Assembly (NCBI RefSeq): GCF_020544465.1
Contig: NZ_CP066126.1
Span: 1,612,001 to 1,676,000 of the forward strand
Origin: Chromobacterium rhizoryzae
Lineage (GTDB): Bacteria > Pseudomonadota > Gammaproteobacteria > Burkholderiales > Chromobacteriaceae
Direction of reading: 5' to 3'
Length of the DNA: 64,000 nucleotides
Shown: piece after piece, positions 23,111 to 31,825 of the stretch
Layout: the number at the start of each line of letters is the position of its first letter
How positions within the stretch are numbered: the stretch's first letter is position 1
Made by a program: the position numbers and the translations under genes
The notes under the pieces: generated by a model
What the model was told of the DNA's origin: nothing
Databases searched by the model: none
Seen by the model: only the letters and a program-made list of their open reading frames with translations

Positions 23111-25513
23111 TTACTGCAACACGCCGTTGATCGTGTAGCGCAAAGCGCCGCTCGCCGCGGGAACCGCCTTGCTGGCCAGTGCTTTTCCGCCGCAAACCAC
23201 TTTCGCATTTTGCGGCTGCAAGGCGCTGGGCACGTTGACGTGGAATTTGTTCATCACCTCGCCGTTGACGCGCGTGCTTTGCAGTTTGAACTTCAGCTGC
23301 CCGCTGGCGGTGTCGACCTGCAATTGGCATTGCGCGGAGGACGCCGACGCGCCGTCATCCGGGTAGCTATAGCCGTAAGCGCCGCGCAGGGCCGGGTAAA
23401 TATAGGAGGTGAGTTTCATCTCCGGGTCGTAATACCCCAGCAAGGTGGTGACCGGCACGCCAAAGCGCTGCGGCTTGCGGTCGGTTTCGATGGACTGCGT
23501 CTTGACCCACAGCCGGCCGTCGGACACGAAGTGATTGTCTCCGCTGCGGCCCGTTATCGTAAACGTCTGGCCGGGCGCCAGCAGACTGGTGGCGTAGGTG
23601 GCGCGGTTGTCTATGGTGATGAGCTTGCCCTTGTTGGCGGCGCTGGCCGCCGGCGCCTTGACCTCCCGCGTCCAATAGCCGTCTTCCATCTTGATCAGCG
23701 CGCGGTCGGCCTTGCCTATCGCCTCGGCGAGATAGGCCTCGCTCAGTTTTTCCAGCGGCACGGTCGCCGTGTCCGGCGCGATCCGGTGAGGGTAGGGCTG
23801 CATGCTTTGGCTGGACGCGTTCCACAGGCTGAAGCCGGTGGCCGAGGCGAGGTCGAACACCGGCTTGCTCTCCAGGAACTGCTGAATCCGCTTGGCCACA
23901 TAGGGCGTATACAGCGTGAAGCGGTTGACGGCGCTCATCGGGCTGCCGCCGGCCATGGCGTCCAGGCCGTAACTGCGGCCGGCGAAGGGCGTTTGGCAGG
24001 GCTTGCCTTCCGGCATGCAAGTGTCTTGATTGCTGACGACGCCGCTGAAGTTGGGAAGGAAGCGCTTGAGGTCCGCATCCCAGCCCCAGCTGGAGTTGAC
24101 GGCCCCGGCGGGACGGTGAACCGAACCGTCGAAACCGCCGACATAATGGCCCAGACCGTAGTTGTGGCCCACTTCGTGGCTGAACTCGTTGCCCAGAGAC
24201 GCATCCAGCGTGACTACGCCGCCGCCGCCGGAGCCGCCGTGCACTTGCACGCCGTTGGCGTATCGGCCCTGGCTGTTGTGCGCGGTCAGCAAGGCGGCGG
24301 TCAAGGGGAAGTCCGCCCCGCGGCCGGCCGTGCTGTTGACGCCGTAATTGGCGTAATTGATGCCGGTGGAAATCAGTTCCTTGCCGATGTCCTCCCGCAT
24401 GGTGCCGGTATGCCAGCCGCCCTCGCTGGGGTCTTGTTGAGTCAGCCGGCTGCCGTCCGGCAGCATCACTTCTTTCAAATGGACGGGTTCGTACTGGGCC
24501 ACCAGCAGTTGATTGAGCGGAACGGTTTGCAGGTACTCGCGATGCGCGCCGGGATCGTTGGCGAAGGCGAAAGCCCGGCGCGGCTCCACCAGCATGCCGA
24601 TGTCTATGGTGTTGATCAGCAGCTGGGTGGCCGGGCCCACTTCAAGCTTGGCCAGGGTGCCGGATTTCGACGCGTGGCTGAACTGCAGGGATATGCCCGG
24701 CTTTACCCAGGCGGCCGGCAGGACAGCGCTCCAAAGGTTTTGCGCGTAGACGATCCGGTTGTTGTCCAGCTCTCCTTGGCGGAACCATTGGCCGTTGACG
24801 TATTTGAACAGCAGGGTGTCGCCGCGGCTGACGTCCACCGCGCGCGAGCTGTAGCGCACCGTGGAGCCGTAACCGGCCTGGGACTGGAAGCTGATCATCT
24901 TGCCTTCGAAGGAGGCGTCGGCGGGCAGATAGGCGGTCTTGACCCAGCTGCCGTCCGCGGTCTGGATATTCACCATGGCGTTGGCACCGAGCTTGCCGCG
25001 CAGGAAGGCGCCGTTGGGGTCGTCGAGCTTGGCCAGATCGGCATTGCTGCTGATGGTGGTTTGAGCGCCTGACGGCGGCGTGAAGTCAATGCCGCCTTCC
25101 GGCGCGCCGTCGACGAAATATGCCGTCTTGGGCTGTTTGTCGGGCGGATTCAGCGACAGCGTGCCCAGCGTGGCGCCGCTCTTGTCCTTGACGGCGACTT
25201 GCAGCGGCTTGTCGGCGCTGAGGGCGGAAATCGGGCGCAGCATCAGCAAGGCTTGGCGTCCGGCCACCAAATGCGGCTGGCTGTCTCCGGCGACGCCGGA
25301 GCCGGCCGGCATGATCTGGCTTTGGGCGACGGACACCTCGCCCTCAAAGGCGCCGCTTAGATCATTGCGCGGCGCGACGGCGTTGAACGGCCAGGCATTG
25401 GCGACGGCGGCATAGCCGGCGGCCTGTCCGGTCAGCTGTTTTTGCGCGTCGTCTTCATTACAGCCAAATAAAGAAACCCCGATCAGCAGACTTGGAATAA
25501 TAGCTAGGCGCAT
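23111..25513 (-). CDS. Secreted M66-type zinc metalloprotease lipoprotein (StcE/dictomallein-like)
   Basis: 800 residues. The N-terminus has a type II signal peptide (IGVSLFGC, lipobox Cys18), so the mature protein should be lipidated. The extended zinc motif HEVGHNYGLGH (H446, E447, H450, H456) lies in a GNEFSHEVGHNYGLGHY context typical of peptidase family M66 (StcE mucinase, dictomallein). The preceding half contains beta-rich domains with aromatic strands (LLFKYVNGQWF), and the C-terminal 200 residues look like additional binding modules. M66 enzymes cleave mucin-type glycoproteins, suggesting action on host or environmental glycoproteins. The promoter region is a long AT-rich stretch, and the gene is monocistronic between a terminator and that stretch. 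Confidence 0.85.
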   Translation of the reverse strand: MRLAIIPSLLIGVSLFGCNEDDAQKQLTGQAAGYAAVANAWPFNAVAPRNDLSGAFEGEVSVAQSQIMPAGSGVAGDSQPHLVAGRQALLMLRPISALSADKPLQVAVKDKSGATLGTLSLNPPDKQPKTAYFVDGAPEGGIDFTPPSGAQTTISSNADLAKLDDPNGAFLRGKLGANAMVNIQTADGSWVKTAYLPADASFEGKMISFQSQAGYGSTVRYSSRAVDVSRGDTLLFKYVNGQWFRQGELDNNRIVYAQNLWSAVLPAAWVKPGISLQFSHASKSGTLAKLEVGPATQLLINTIDIGMLVEPRRAFAFANDPGAHREYLQTVPLNQLLVAQYEPVHLKEVMLPDGSRLTQQDPSEGGWHTGTMREDIGKELISTGINYANYGVNSTAGRGADFPLTAALLTAHNSQGRYANGVQVHGGSGGGGVVTLDASLGNEFSHEVGHNYGLGHYVGGFDGSVHRPAGAVNSSWGWDADLKRFLPNFSGVVSNQDTCMPEGKPCQTPFAGRSYGLDAMAGGSPMSAVNRFTLYTPYVAKRIQQFLESKPVFDLASATGFSLWNASSQSMQPYPHRIAPDTATVPLEKLSEAYLAEAIGKADRALIKMEDGYWTREVKAPAASAANKGKLITIDNRATYATSLLAPGQTFTITGRSGDNHFVSDGRLWVKTQSIETDRKPQRFGVPVTTLLGYYDPEMKLTSYIYPALRGAYGYSYPDDGASASSAQCQLQVDTASGQLKFKLQSTRVNGEVMNKFHVNVPSALQPQNAKVVCGGKALASKAVPAASGALRYTINGVLQ

Positions 25514-26161
25514 GTTCTCTTTCCCTTATATGAATGAGGGTGGTTGACATTTGGATCCATAGCCGCGCAGCTATCAGCAGTGACTGGACCTTATGCGGTA
25601 AGTTTCTGGATGGGGGTGGTTTTTGTGAATAATGCCGATTATTTTAACGCGGCATTTTGTTTTAAAGATGACTGTATTTATTGGTTTTTTCGTTGTGGAT
25701 GCTTGGAGGTTAATTGCGGCGTGGCGGTTTTCCGTCTGTTTGATCCCGCCGTGTTTTGGCGGTTTGATCGTCCCAGGTTTTAAAGGACGGCGGCTTGTTT
25801 GATGTGAATAGAGAGAGCGGTGTTTTCTTGGCTTTTATGGAAGACGAAATTGTTCTTTCATTGATTTTTCGGCGGTTTGATTGTCAATGAAATAATGGCA
25901 ACGCCAAGAGGCTTAGCGATGACAACAGCCGTTCCTTACGGCGTTGAAACCCGCTTCAAAATGCTCATGCGACAGGTGTGGATTCCGCTTTCTCCTCAGC
26001 GGTTTTCGCCTTGTCTCGCTTGTGCTCGCGAGACTTTGAACCGGCTCCAAGGCCCGCCTCCTCTTGGCATTCGGCTAGCCGAATAAAGGCCGGCCGCCGG
26101 TCGGAGGCGTCGCAGGCCGGTTCGGCCGCCGCGGGATGTGAAGGGCGGTGCGGTCTTGGAC
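25514..26161. other. 648-bp AT-rich intergenic region with a repeat
   Basis: No convincing gene. Two short plus-strand open frames (25544-25783 and 25877-26086) lack coding character and the second runs through the repeat at 25932-26060. The 25514-25930 part is far more AT-rich than the flanks and contains several A/T tracts, consistent with a promoter region for the protease and with xenogeneic-silencer binding (inference). Confidence 0.6.
25932..26060 (-). repeat. Long variant of the dispersed repeat
   Basis: On the minus strand it begins GAGCCGGTTCAAAGTCTCGC, continues with CAAGCGAGACAAGGCG and AAAACCGC, and ends AAGCGGGTTTCAACGCC. The first and last blocks match other copies (22091, 23013, 58697), with a longer middle. 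Confidence 0.5.
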
Positions 26162-26788
26162 TCAGTCCAGCTCCGGGTCTTGCTCCACCAATTCCAGGCG
26201 CGCCACCACCGAGTGCGGCGGCAGCAAGGTGCCGGGAGACAGCACGGCGTTGGCGCCGATGCGGCTGTGGTCGCCCACCAGGGCGCCGAATTTCTGCGCG
26301 GGCAGGGTCCAGGCCTGCTGGCGGCAGCGCAGCGTGATGGTCTTGTCGCGGCGCTCGTTCCAGTGGTTGGCGATGACGGCGCCGGCCTCCATATTGATGT
26401 CCGCGCCCAGCACGGAATCGCCGACGAAGTTGAAGTGGGCCAGCCGCGAGTAAGGGCCGATGACGCAGGTTTTGAGTTCGCAGCCCGGTCCCACCGTCAC
26501 GTCGTTGGCCAGCGCCACGCCGCCGCGCAGATAGGCGTGGGCGGCGATGCGGCAATTGGGGCCGATCAGCAGCGGGCCTTTGAGGACGGCGCCGGCTTCG
26601 ATCGAGGCGCTGCGGTGGATGGCGATGTCGCCGTCCACCGCCCAGTGCGCCGGGTCCAGCAAGGCGTTTTGCCGCGCCAGGCTGTCGGGCAGCCGGCCAA
26701 GCCAATGCCACGGCGGCTGGGCGCGGTCCAGCCAGGGAAAGTGGGTGAGCAGGTCGGCGAACAGCTCGGCGGCGAGGGCGGAGGACAT
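26162..26788 (-). CDS. Left-handed beta-helix (hexapeptide repeat) protein, acyltransferase-like
   Basis: 208 residues. From about residue 50 the sequence shows [LIV]-G-x4 hexapeptide repeats (IHRSASIEAGAVLKGPLLIGPNC..., VTVGPGCELKTCVIGPYS, IGANAVLSPGTLLPPH), forming a left-handed parallel beta helix as in GlmU C-terminal and other acetyltransferase domains. The HFNFVGDSVLG and NHWNERRDKTI stretches resemble the GlmU-type acetyltransferase active-site loop. There is no nucleotidyltransferase domain, and the N-terminal 50 residues are helical. The exact substrate is unknown. It follows the cysteine-dioxygenase-like gene by 78 bp on the same strand. Confidence 0.75.
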   Translation of the reverse strand: MSSALAAELFADLLTHFPWLDRAQPPWHWLGRLPDSLARQNALLDPAHWAVDGDIAIHRSASIEAGAVLKGPLLIGPNCRIAAHAYLRGGVALANDVTVGPGCELKTCVIGPYSRLAHFNFVGDSVLGADINMEAGAVIANHWNERRDKTITLRCRQQAWTLPAQKFGALVGDHSRIGANAVLSPGTLLPPHSVVARLELVEQDPELD

Positions 26789-26866
26789 GGTTGAGCCTGT
26801 TGCGTAAGGAGATTTGTATTGTAGGGCCGGCGGCGCGAGGCGGCCAGAAGGCCGGCCGTCGCGGCT

Positions 26867-27436
26867 TCAGATTTCGTAGACCCAGCTGATGGAGTCGCCG
26901 GGGCGCTCCACTTGGGAGGATTCCAGGCTGAACAGTTCCATTTTGCGCAGCGGCGGCGAATACAGATGCAGGGTGACCAGGTCTTCGCCGTAGGGCTGGA
27001 GGTTGGAGATCTGGTGGATGTCCAGATGGCTGTTGACGGTCAGGCTGCCGCTTTCCAGCCGGTGGGATTCCACCGCGTACACCAGGCCGTGATCGGTGCG
27101 TTCGAACACGGTTTCGGTGGCGGCGCCTTGCAGCACGCGCAAGCCGCACAGGCTGCCGCGGTGGTTGTGTATGCGGCTGCGCTGGGTGCTGCGCCAACAG
27201 AGCAGCAAGAGTTCGCACCAGGGGCTGAGGTAGATCTGGTTGCGGCGGTAGCGTTCGTCGCTGAATTGGCGGAAGGGCTGCAAATCGTCCGGGCCGAGTT
27301 GCAGCGAATCGTGAAACAGCTGGATCTGCTCGATGTTCAGATTGGCCTGGTAGGCGTCCAATTGCCGCAAGGAGGCGGCCAGGCTGGGGCTGAGGGGGAA
27401 GGCGGACTGCGCGGCCGCGCATAAGGTGTCGTTCAT
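26867..27436 (-). CDS. Cysteine dioxygenase-family cupin protein
   Basis: 189 residues with the cupin iron motif IHNHRGSLCGLRVLQG (about 88-103; two His, and a Cys equivalent to the Tyr-crosslinked Cys of cysteine dioxygenases) and a second motif near HQISNLQPYGEDLVTLHLYSPPL (about 145-165). The family oxidises thiols such as cysteine or 3-mercaptopropionate. The ATG at 27436 has an excellent AAAGGAGAA site, so the longer upstream frame is rejected. No signal peptide. The neighbours give no pathway clue. Confidence 0.8.
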   Translation of the reverse strand: MNDTLCAAAQSAFPLSPSLAASLRQLDAYQANLNIEQIQLFHDSLQLGPDDLQPFRQFSDERYRRNQIYLSPWCELLLLCWRSTQRSRIHNHRGSLCGLRVLQGAATETVFERTDHGLVYAVESHRLESGSLTVNSHLDIHQISNLQPYGEDLVTLHLYSPPLRKMELFSLESSQVERPGDSISWVYEI

Positions 27437-27611
27437 CGGTTTCTCCTTTGGCCGGCGCGGCCGCGGACAGTGGGTTCTGTCCGTCGGGCTGGAGCGCGGG
27501 CGGCGTTTTTCTGACTGGGCCCGCGCCGGCAAAGTTCGCGGCGGCGGGGCCGCGGCTATGGATTCGGTATAGCCGATGGGGCCGCGGCCCGGCTGCCTGA
27601 ATGGGCAGGTT

Positions 27612-28946
27612 TCAGCCGCTCGGCGCGCCGGACGCCTCGCCGTGGCGCCGCAGCGCGGAGCGCGTGCGGCGCAGGCCCAGGGCGATGGCCAGCGCCAGCA
27701 GCGGCACCGCGGCGGCGGTGGCCAGCTCCACGTTGAGCGGCAGGCCGGCGGCCTTGGCGCCTTTGAGCAGATAGCCGATCAGGCCGGCGCTGTAATAGGT
27801 GATGGCGGCGATGGACAGCCCTTCCACGGTTTGCTGCAGGTGCAGCTGCATGGCGGCGCGGCGCTCCATCGAGGTGAGCAGCGCCTGGTTCTGCCGTTCG
27901 CGGCGGATGTCCACGCGGGTGCGCAGCAACGCGGTGGCGCGGTTGACCCGCGCCGCCAGTTCGCGCTGGCGCGCGGCCACGGCGCGGCAGGTGTCCATGG
28001 CCGGCGCCAGGCGGCGTTGCATGAATTGCTGGAAGGGCTGCAGGCCGTGAATCCGGCGTTCGCGCAGCTCGGCGACGCGGCTGCGGACAATGTCGTAATA
28101 GGCGAGGGAGGCGTTGAAGCGGTGATCGGTGCGGGACAACGCGTTTTCCGTCGCGCCCGCGAGCTCGGTCAAGCGGTGCAGCAGCTGGGGCTCGCTGTCG
28201 GCGCCGGCGCCGCTCATGGCGCCGGTGAGCTCGGCCAGCTCCTCGTCCGCCTTGGCCAGCTCCGGGGCGATGCTCTTGGCCACCGGCAGCGCCAACAGGG
28301 CCAGCATGCGGTAGGTTTCCAGCTCCAGCAGGCGCTGCAACATGCGGCCGGCCTGGCGGCGGCCCATATAGAGGTCCGCCAGCAGATAGCGGGAGAAGCC
28401 GTCCGGGTGGATGCGGAAATCGGTGTAGGCGCGGCCGGCGCCGTCGCCTATCTCCGCGCCCGCCAGATCGTGGCCGTTGAAGCACTGAGCGGCCAGATCC
28501 TCGATGCGCAGCGGCAGCGCGCCGGGCGGCAACAGCGCGGCGTGGGCGGCCACCAGCACATTGCCGGGCAGCAGCGGCAGCCAGGCCGCCGGCAGCGCTC
28601 GCAGCGCGGGTTGGGCGAAGGGGCTGGTTTCCGCGCCGTGGGCGAGGATGGTGAAGCTGGAAAATTCCCCGTGCCGCTCCCAGCGCACGCGGCCAAACGC
28701 GGCGTCCAGCTGAAACTGGCCGGTCCCGACGTCGGGCGCCGGCTGTCCCAGTTGCAGCGCCAGTTCCCGGCATAACCAGTTTTCCTGTTCGCGGCTGATG
28801 TGGCGGTGCAGATAGGCCAGATAGCTGACGCGGTTGTCGGAGGCGATCTGCAGCGCCGGCCTGGCGTGGGCTTCGCGGTTGAGTTGCCGGCGTTGCGGAT
28901 GTTCGTTGAGGCGGAGGCGGGGCGGATCGGAGAGTTCGGCGGTCAT
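27612..28946 (-). CDS. DUF3422 family membrane-anchored protein
   Basis: 444 residues. The N-terminal soluble part opens with LRLNEHPQRRQLNREAHARP, a hallmark of DUF3422. The central region is helical, coiled-coil-like and Arg/Glu-rich (about 200-370), and two hydrophobic segments close the protein (about 375-425). DUF3422 proteins are uncharacterised; the topology suggests an inner-membrane anchor with a large cytoplasmic domain. I chose the ATG at 28946 because the family motif starts soon after it; earlier in-frame starts would lie in the terminator-proximal spacer. Confidence 0.85.
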   Translation of the reverse strand: MTAELSDPPRLRLNEHPQRRQLNREAHARPALQIASDNRVSYLAYLHRHISREQENWLCRELALQLGQPAPDVGTGQFQLDAAFGRVRWERHGEFSSFTILAHGAETSPFAQPALRALPAAWLPLLPGNVLVAAHAALLPPGALPLRIEDLAAQCFNGHDLAGAEIGDGAGRAYTDFRIHPDGFSRYLLADLYMGRRQAGRMLQRLLELETYRMLALLALPVAKSIAPELAKADEELAELTGAMSGAGADSEPQLLHRLTELAGATENALSRTDHRFNASLAYYDIVRSRVAELRERRIHGLQPFQQFMQRRLAPAMDTCRAVAARQRELAARVNRATALLRTRVDIRRERQNQALLTSMERRAAMQLHLQQTVEGLSIAAITYYSAGLIGYLLKGAKAAGLPLNVELATAAAVPLLALAIALGLRRTRSALRRHGEASGAPSG

Positions 28947-29039
28947 GGCGGGCTCCGGTTGCGGGCGGGCAGTCTTCAGCATAAAGCGTTTTATGCTGCA
29001 ATGCAGCATATTTTGATGCCGGATTGTTTCGCCATGAAT

Positions 29040-29063
29040 AAAGGGCGGCCGTGGCCGCCCTTT
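29040..29063. terminator. Intrinsic terminator hairpin
   Basis: AAAGGGCGGCC and its exact complement GGCCGCCCTTT are separated by 2 bases. It lies about 230 bp downstream of the NCS1 permease (minus strand) and upstream of the DUF3422 gene, so it should insulate the two transcripts. Confidence 0.7.
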
Positions 29064-29121
29064 AGTTTTGTTCTCGGACTTTAGATCCGCATTTTGCCCG
29101 TCTAGCCTTGGGCTGATCACT

Positions 29122-29214
29122 GTTCAGCTAAAACCCCTGATCCTGCGATGCGTCTTCTTATCGTACGACGGGCACTGCAGCTTCGCGGAAACGTCGTGTT
29201 AGCTGCGCGGCTAC
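29122..29214. repeat. Degenerate relative of the inverted-repeat element at 55877
   Basis: CAGCTAAAAC at the left and GTGTTAGCTG at the right form imperfect terminal inverted repeats. Inside, CCTGATCCTGCGATGCGTC matches the 15974 copy (CCTGATCCTGCGTTACGCC) and the inner part of the 55877 element. Confidence 0.45.
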
Positions 29215-29293
29215 AAGGTCGTCTGCGTCGGCGCGCTGGGGCTCGGCTTATCCACGAGGTTTTGTTCGCGGCTCTGAATCAGGCGCTGGCCTG

Positions 29294-30751
29294 CTAGGGC
29301 TGGCTGGCGACGGCGTCCGGCGCGACCAGGGCAAGCGTCTTGCCGTGCCGCCTCATCAGCAGGTAGTAAGTCGATAAGCCCAGCCCGCAGCCGATGAACC
29401 AATTGAAGTTGGCAAGCGTTTCCCATGAGCTGAAGGTAATGATCAGGCCAATGAGCACGGAAGGGGCCAAGGCGTAAAGGGCTTTGGGATTGACGCCGTT
29501 TTGATACCAGTAACGGCCTCCGGGCTGATTGCTGTAGAGGTCGTCGACGTGGATGACGCGATGACGGATGAGGTAGAAATCGGCAATCAGGATGCCGAAC
29601 AAGGGACCGATAAAAGCGGCCAGCACGTCCAGCGTATAGTGGATGACCTGAGGGGAGTTGAACAGATTCCAGGGCGTGATGAAAATCGAGGCGAAAGCCG
29701 CGATGAAACCGCCGGTCCGCCAACTGATGTGCTTGGGGGCGACATTGGAAAAGTCGAAAGCCGCGGAAACGAAATTGGCCACGATGTTGATGCCAATCGT
29801 GGCGGTGACGAAAGTGAAGCCTCCCAGCACGGCGGCCAGCGTATTGTCGATCTTGCTGACGGTTTCGATGGGGTCGGTGATCATGCGGCCGAATACGGTC
29901 AGGGTTCCGGAGGTGATGACCACGGTGACGATGGAAAAGGCCAGGAAGTTGACCGGCAGGCCCCAGAAATTGCCGCGTTTGACCTCTTTGAACGTTTTGC
30001 CGTAACGGGAAAAATCGCCAAAGTTGAGCATGGGGCCGGAAAAATAGGAGACCACCAGGGCGGTGGCGATCGCCATCTGACCCAGGGCGAGGAGGCCCTG
30101 ATGGCTGGTTTCGCTCAGCGTGGGGCTGATATTGGCGGGGCCCGCCCGCCAGACGACCCACGCCGCGAGCAGCAGCATGACGGCGTATACCGCGGGGCCG
30201 GCCCAATCGATGAATTTTCGGATGGACTCCATGCCATGCCAGAACACGATGGCCTGCAGCGTCCACATGATCATGAATCCCAGCCAGCCAAGGTAGGACA
30301 AGCCCAGCAGACTGCCGTGGGCAAGGTCTGCGAGCTGAGGGAAGAAGCGCAGCAGTATGATGTTGAGCGCGCTGGAAGCCAGGAAGGTCTGGATGCCATA
30401 CCATGCCACGGCGATCAGTCCGCGGATGACGGCGGGCACGTTTGCGCCGTATACGCCGAAAGACATGCGACAGACCACGGGGTAAGGGATGCCGGCTTGT
30501 TGGCTGGGTTTGGCCACCAGGTTGCAAAATAGGTTGACCAGGCAGATGCCGATCAGCAGGGAGAGCAGAACCTGCCAGACATTGAGGCCTAGAGCGAACA
30601 GGCTGCCGGCAAACACATAGCCTCCAACGCTATGCACGTCCGACATCCAGAAGGCGAAGATGTTGTACCAGTTCCAGTTCTGCTGCTTGAGAGGTCCGAG
30701 ATCTTCGTTGTATAGCCGGTCGCTATAGCGGGCGGGGTGTTGCTCTGACAT
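29294..30751 (-). CDS. NCS1-family nucleobase/hydantoin:cation symporter
   Basis: 485 residues with 12 predicted membrane segments. The N-terminal YNEDLGPLKQQNWNWYNIFAFWMSDVHS and the following G-x2-VFAGSLFALGL region are typical of NCS1 permeases (Mhp1, PucI, allantoin and cytosine/purine carriers). The opposite strand carries a GntR regulator and an Asp/Glu/hydantoin racemase, so hydantoin or a related ureide is the likeliest solute (inference). The start has the AGGAGTCACC site. An inverted-repeat operator candidate lies 35 bp upstream. Confidence 0.88.
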   Translation of the reverse strand: MSEQHPARYSDRLYNEDLGPLKQQNWNWYNIFAFWMSDVHSVGGYVFAGSLFALGLNVWQVLLSLLIGICLVNLFCNLVAKPSQQAGIPYPVVCRMSFGVYGANVPAVIRGLIAVAWYGIQTFLASSALNIILLRFFPQLADLAHGSLLGLSYLGWLGFMIMWTLQAIVFWHGMESIRKFIDWAGPAVYAVMLLLAAWVVWRAGPANISPTLSETSHQGLLALGQMAIATALVVSYFSGPMLNFGDFSRYGKTFKEVKRGNFWGLPVNFLAFSIVTVVITSGTLTVFGRMITDPIETVSKIDNTLAAVLGGFTFVTATIGINIVANFVSAAFDFSNVAPKHISWRTGGFIAAFASIFITPWNLFNSPQVIHYTLDVLAAFIGPLFGILIADFYLIRHRVIHVDDLYSNQPGGRYWYQNGVNPKALYALAPSVLIGLIITFSSWETLANFNWFIGCGLGLSTYYLLMRRHGKTLALVAPDAVASQP

Positions 30752-30784
30752 AGGGTGACTCCTGGTGGGGGTGAGTCGCTCCTT

Positions 30785-30819
30785 TTTTGTCTACGATTTT
30801 TTTATTTTCGTATACAAAA
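30785..30819. promoter_or_regulatory. Operator-like inverted repeat upstream of the NCS1 permease
   Basis: TTTTGTCTACGA and TCGTATACAAAA form a 12-bp inverted repeat (one mismatch) around an AT-rich spacer. The same half-site chemistry (TTGTGTACAATA) recurs at 30971-30982 in front of the GntR gene. FCD-type GntR proteins bind TTGTATACAA-like sites, so this is a credible operator for the divergent regulator. Confidence 0.6.
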
Positions 30820-30968
30820 TAAAGGATGATTTACTAGGGTTTTGCAAGGCTCCATGGCTATCCATGGCATTACAAAACATCTATGCAGCAAACCACATGC
30901 CAATCCGCTGATTTTAATGATTTTTTCTTATTGAACACTGATGGCGCATTGTATTTTGCGTTTTTTGT

Positions 30969-31004
30969 TGTGTACAATATTATTGTGGATTGTGAACAAT
31001 TTTT
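30969..31004. promoter_or_regulatory. Second TGTACA-type site before the GntR gene
   Basis: TTGTGTACAATATTATTGTG followed by GATTGTGAACAATT: AT-rich, with a TTGTGTACAA core and a TTGTGAACAA core 22 bp apart. This likely combines a promoter and autoregulatory sites. Assigned by similarity to the site at 30808-30819. Confidence 0.45.
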
Positions 31005-31064
31005 GTTGTTTTGATGGTCGGTGTCGTTTTGCGCCGCGGATGGGACAGGGAAAGGGAGGGGAGG

Positions 31065-31799
31065 GTGTCGGAGCGCAGCAAGGAGGGGGACGCGGCTTTG
31101 GACGAGGTCGGCGCCAAGGATGCGTTGGTCTACGAGCATTTGCTGACGGCCATTTACGAGGCGCAGTTGCCGCCGGGCACTAAATTGCCGGAGGATGCGC
31201 TGGCGGAGGCGTTTGGCGTCAGTCGAGCAGGGGTGCGCAAGGCCTTGCAGCGTCTGTCGATTGCGAGGCTGGTTGATTTGCGTCCGAATAGAGGGGCTTC
31301 GGTGGCGGAGCCGACGGTGCAGGAGTCGCGTGATGTTTTCGCCGCCAGAAGGTTGATCGAGTGCGGCGCTTTGCCGCTGGCCATGGCCAATTTGCGCAAG
31401 GAAGATCTGTCCGCGCTGGCGGACGCGCTGCGGCAAGAGTGCAAGGCCCAGCACGAGCAGAACCGGTCGGCGGCCATTACGTGGTCCGGCGCCTTTCATC
31501 TGCGGCTATTGTCCATCGCCGGGAATCAATTATTGACCGATATCCTGCATGAATTGATTGTGCGCAGCTCTTTGATCATTGCCCGCTACGGCGCGCCGAT
31601 TGCCGGTTCATGCCGCCATGCCGATCATCAGCAGATTCTAGAACTGATGGAGAACGGACAGGCGGATGAGGCGGTGGAATGGATGCGGCGTCATCTCGAC
31701 GCCGTGGAGGGCAACTGTCGGTTTGAGGAAGAGAGCGCCGGCGGGCCGGATTTGAAGGCGGTGTTGCACGGTATCGCCAAGCGGCGCAGCGGCCGATAA
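31065..31799 (+). CDS. GntR-family regulator with FCD domain
   Basis: 244 residues from the GTG at 31065, which directly follows a GGGAGGGGAGG ribosome site; an in-frame ATG at 31011 lies close to the operator-like sites and adds Arg/Gly residues without family character. Residues 20-85 are the winged helix (GTKLPEDALAEAFGVSRAGVRKALQRLSIARLV) and residues 95-225 the FCD sensor with its His ligands (FHLRLLSIAGNQLL, HADHQQI). It is divergent from the NCS1 permease and 26 bp upstream of the racemase gene, so it should control both. Confidence 0.85.
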   Translation: MSERSKEGDAALDEVGAKDALVYEHLLTAIYEAQLPPGTKLPEDALAEAFGVSRAGVRKALQRLSIARLVDLRPNRGASVAEPTVQESRDVFAARRLIECGALPLAMANLRKEDLSALADALRQECKAQHEQNRSAAITWSGAFHLRLLSIAGNQLLTDILHELIVRSSLIIARYGAPIAGSCRHADHQQILELMENGQADEAVEWMRRHLDAVEGNCRFEEESAGGPDLKAVLHGIAKRRSGR

Positions 31800-31825
31800 A
31801 TGGCGTTTGCGCATGGAGCGTGCTC

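Noticed and set aside
25544..26086. Two short plus-strand frames in the AT-rich spacer.
   Set aside because: Poor ribosome sites and no protein-like composition; the second runs through a dispersed repeat.
31011..31064. An upstream ATG as start of the GntR regulator.
   Set aside because: It lies close to the operator-like sites, lacks a ribosome site and adds residues outside the family fold; GTG at 31065 has a strong site.
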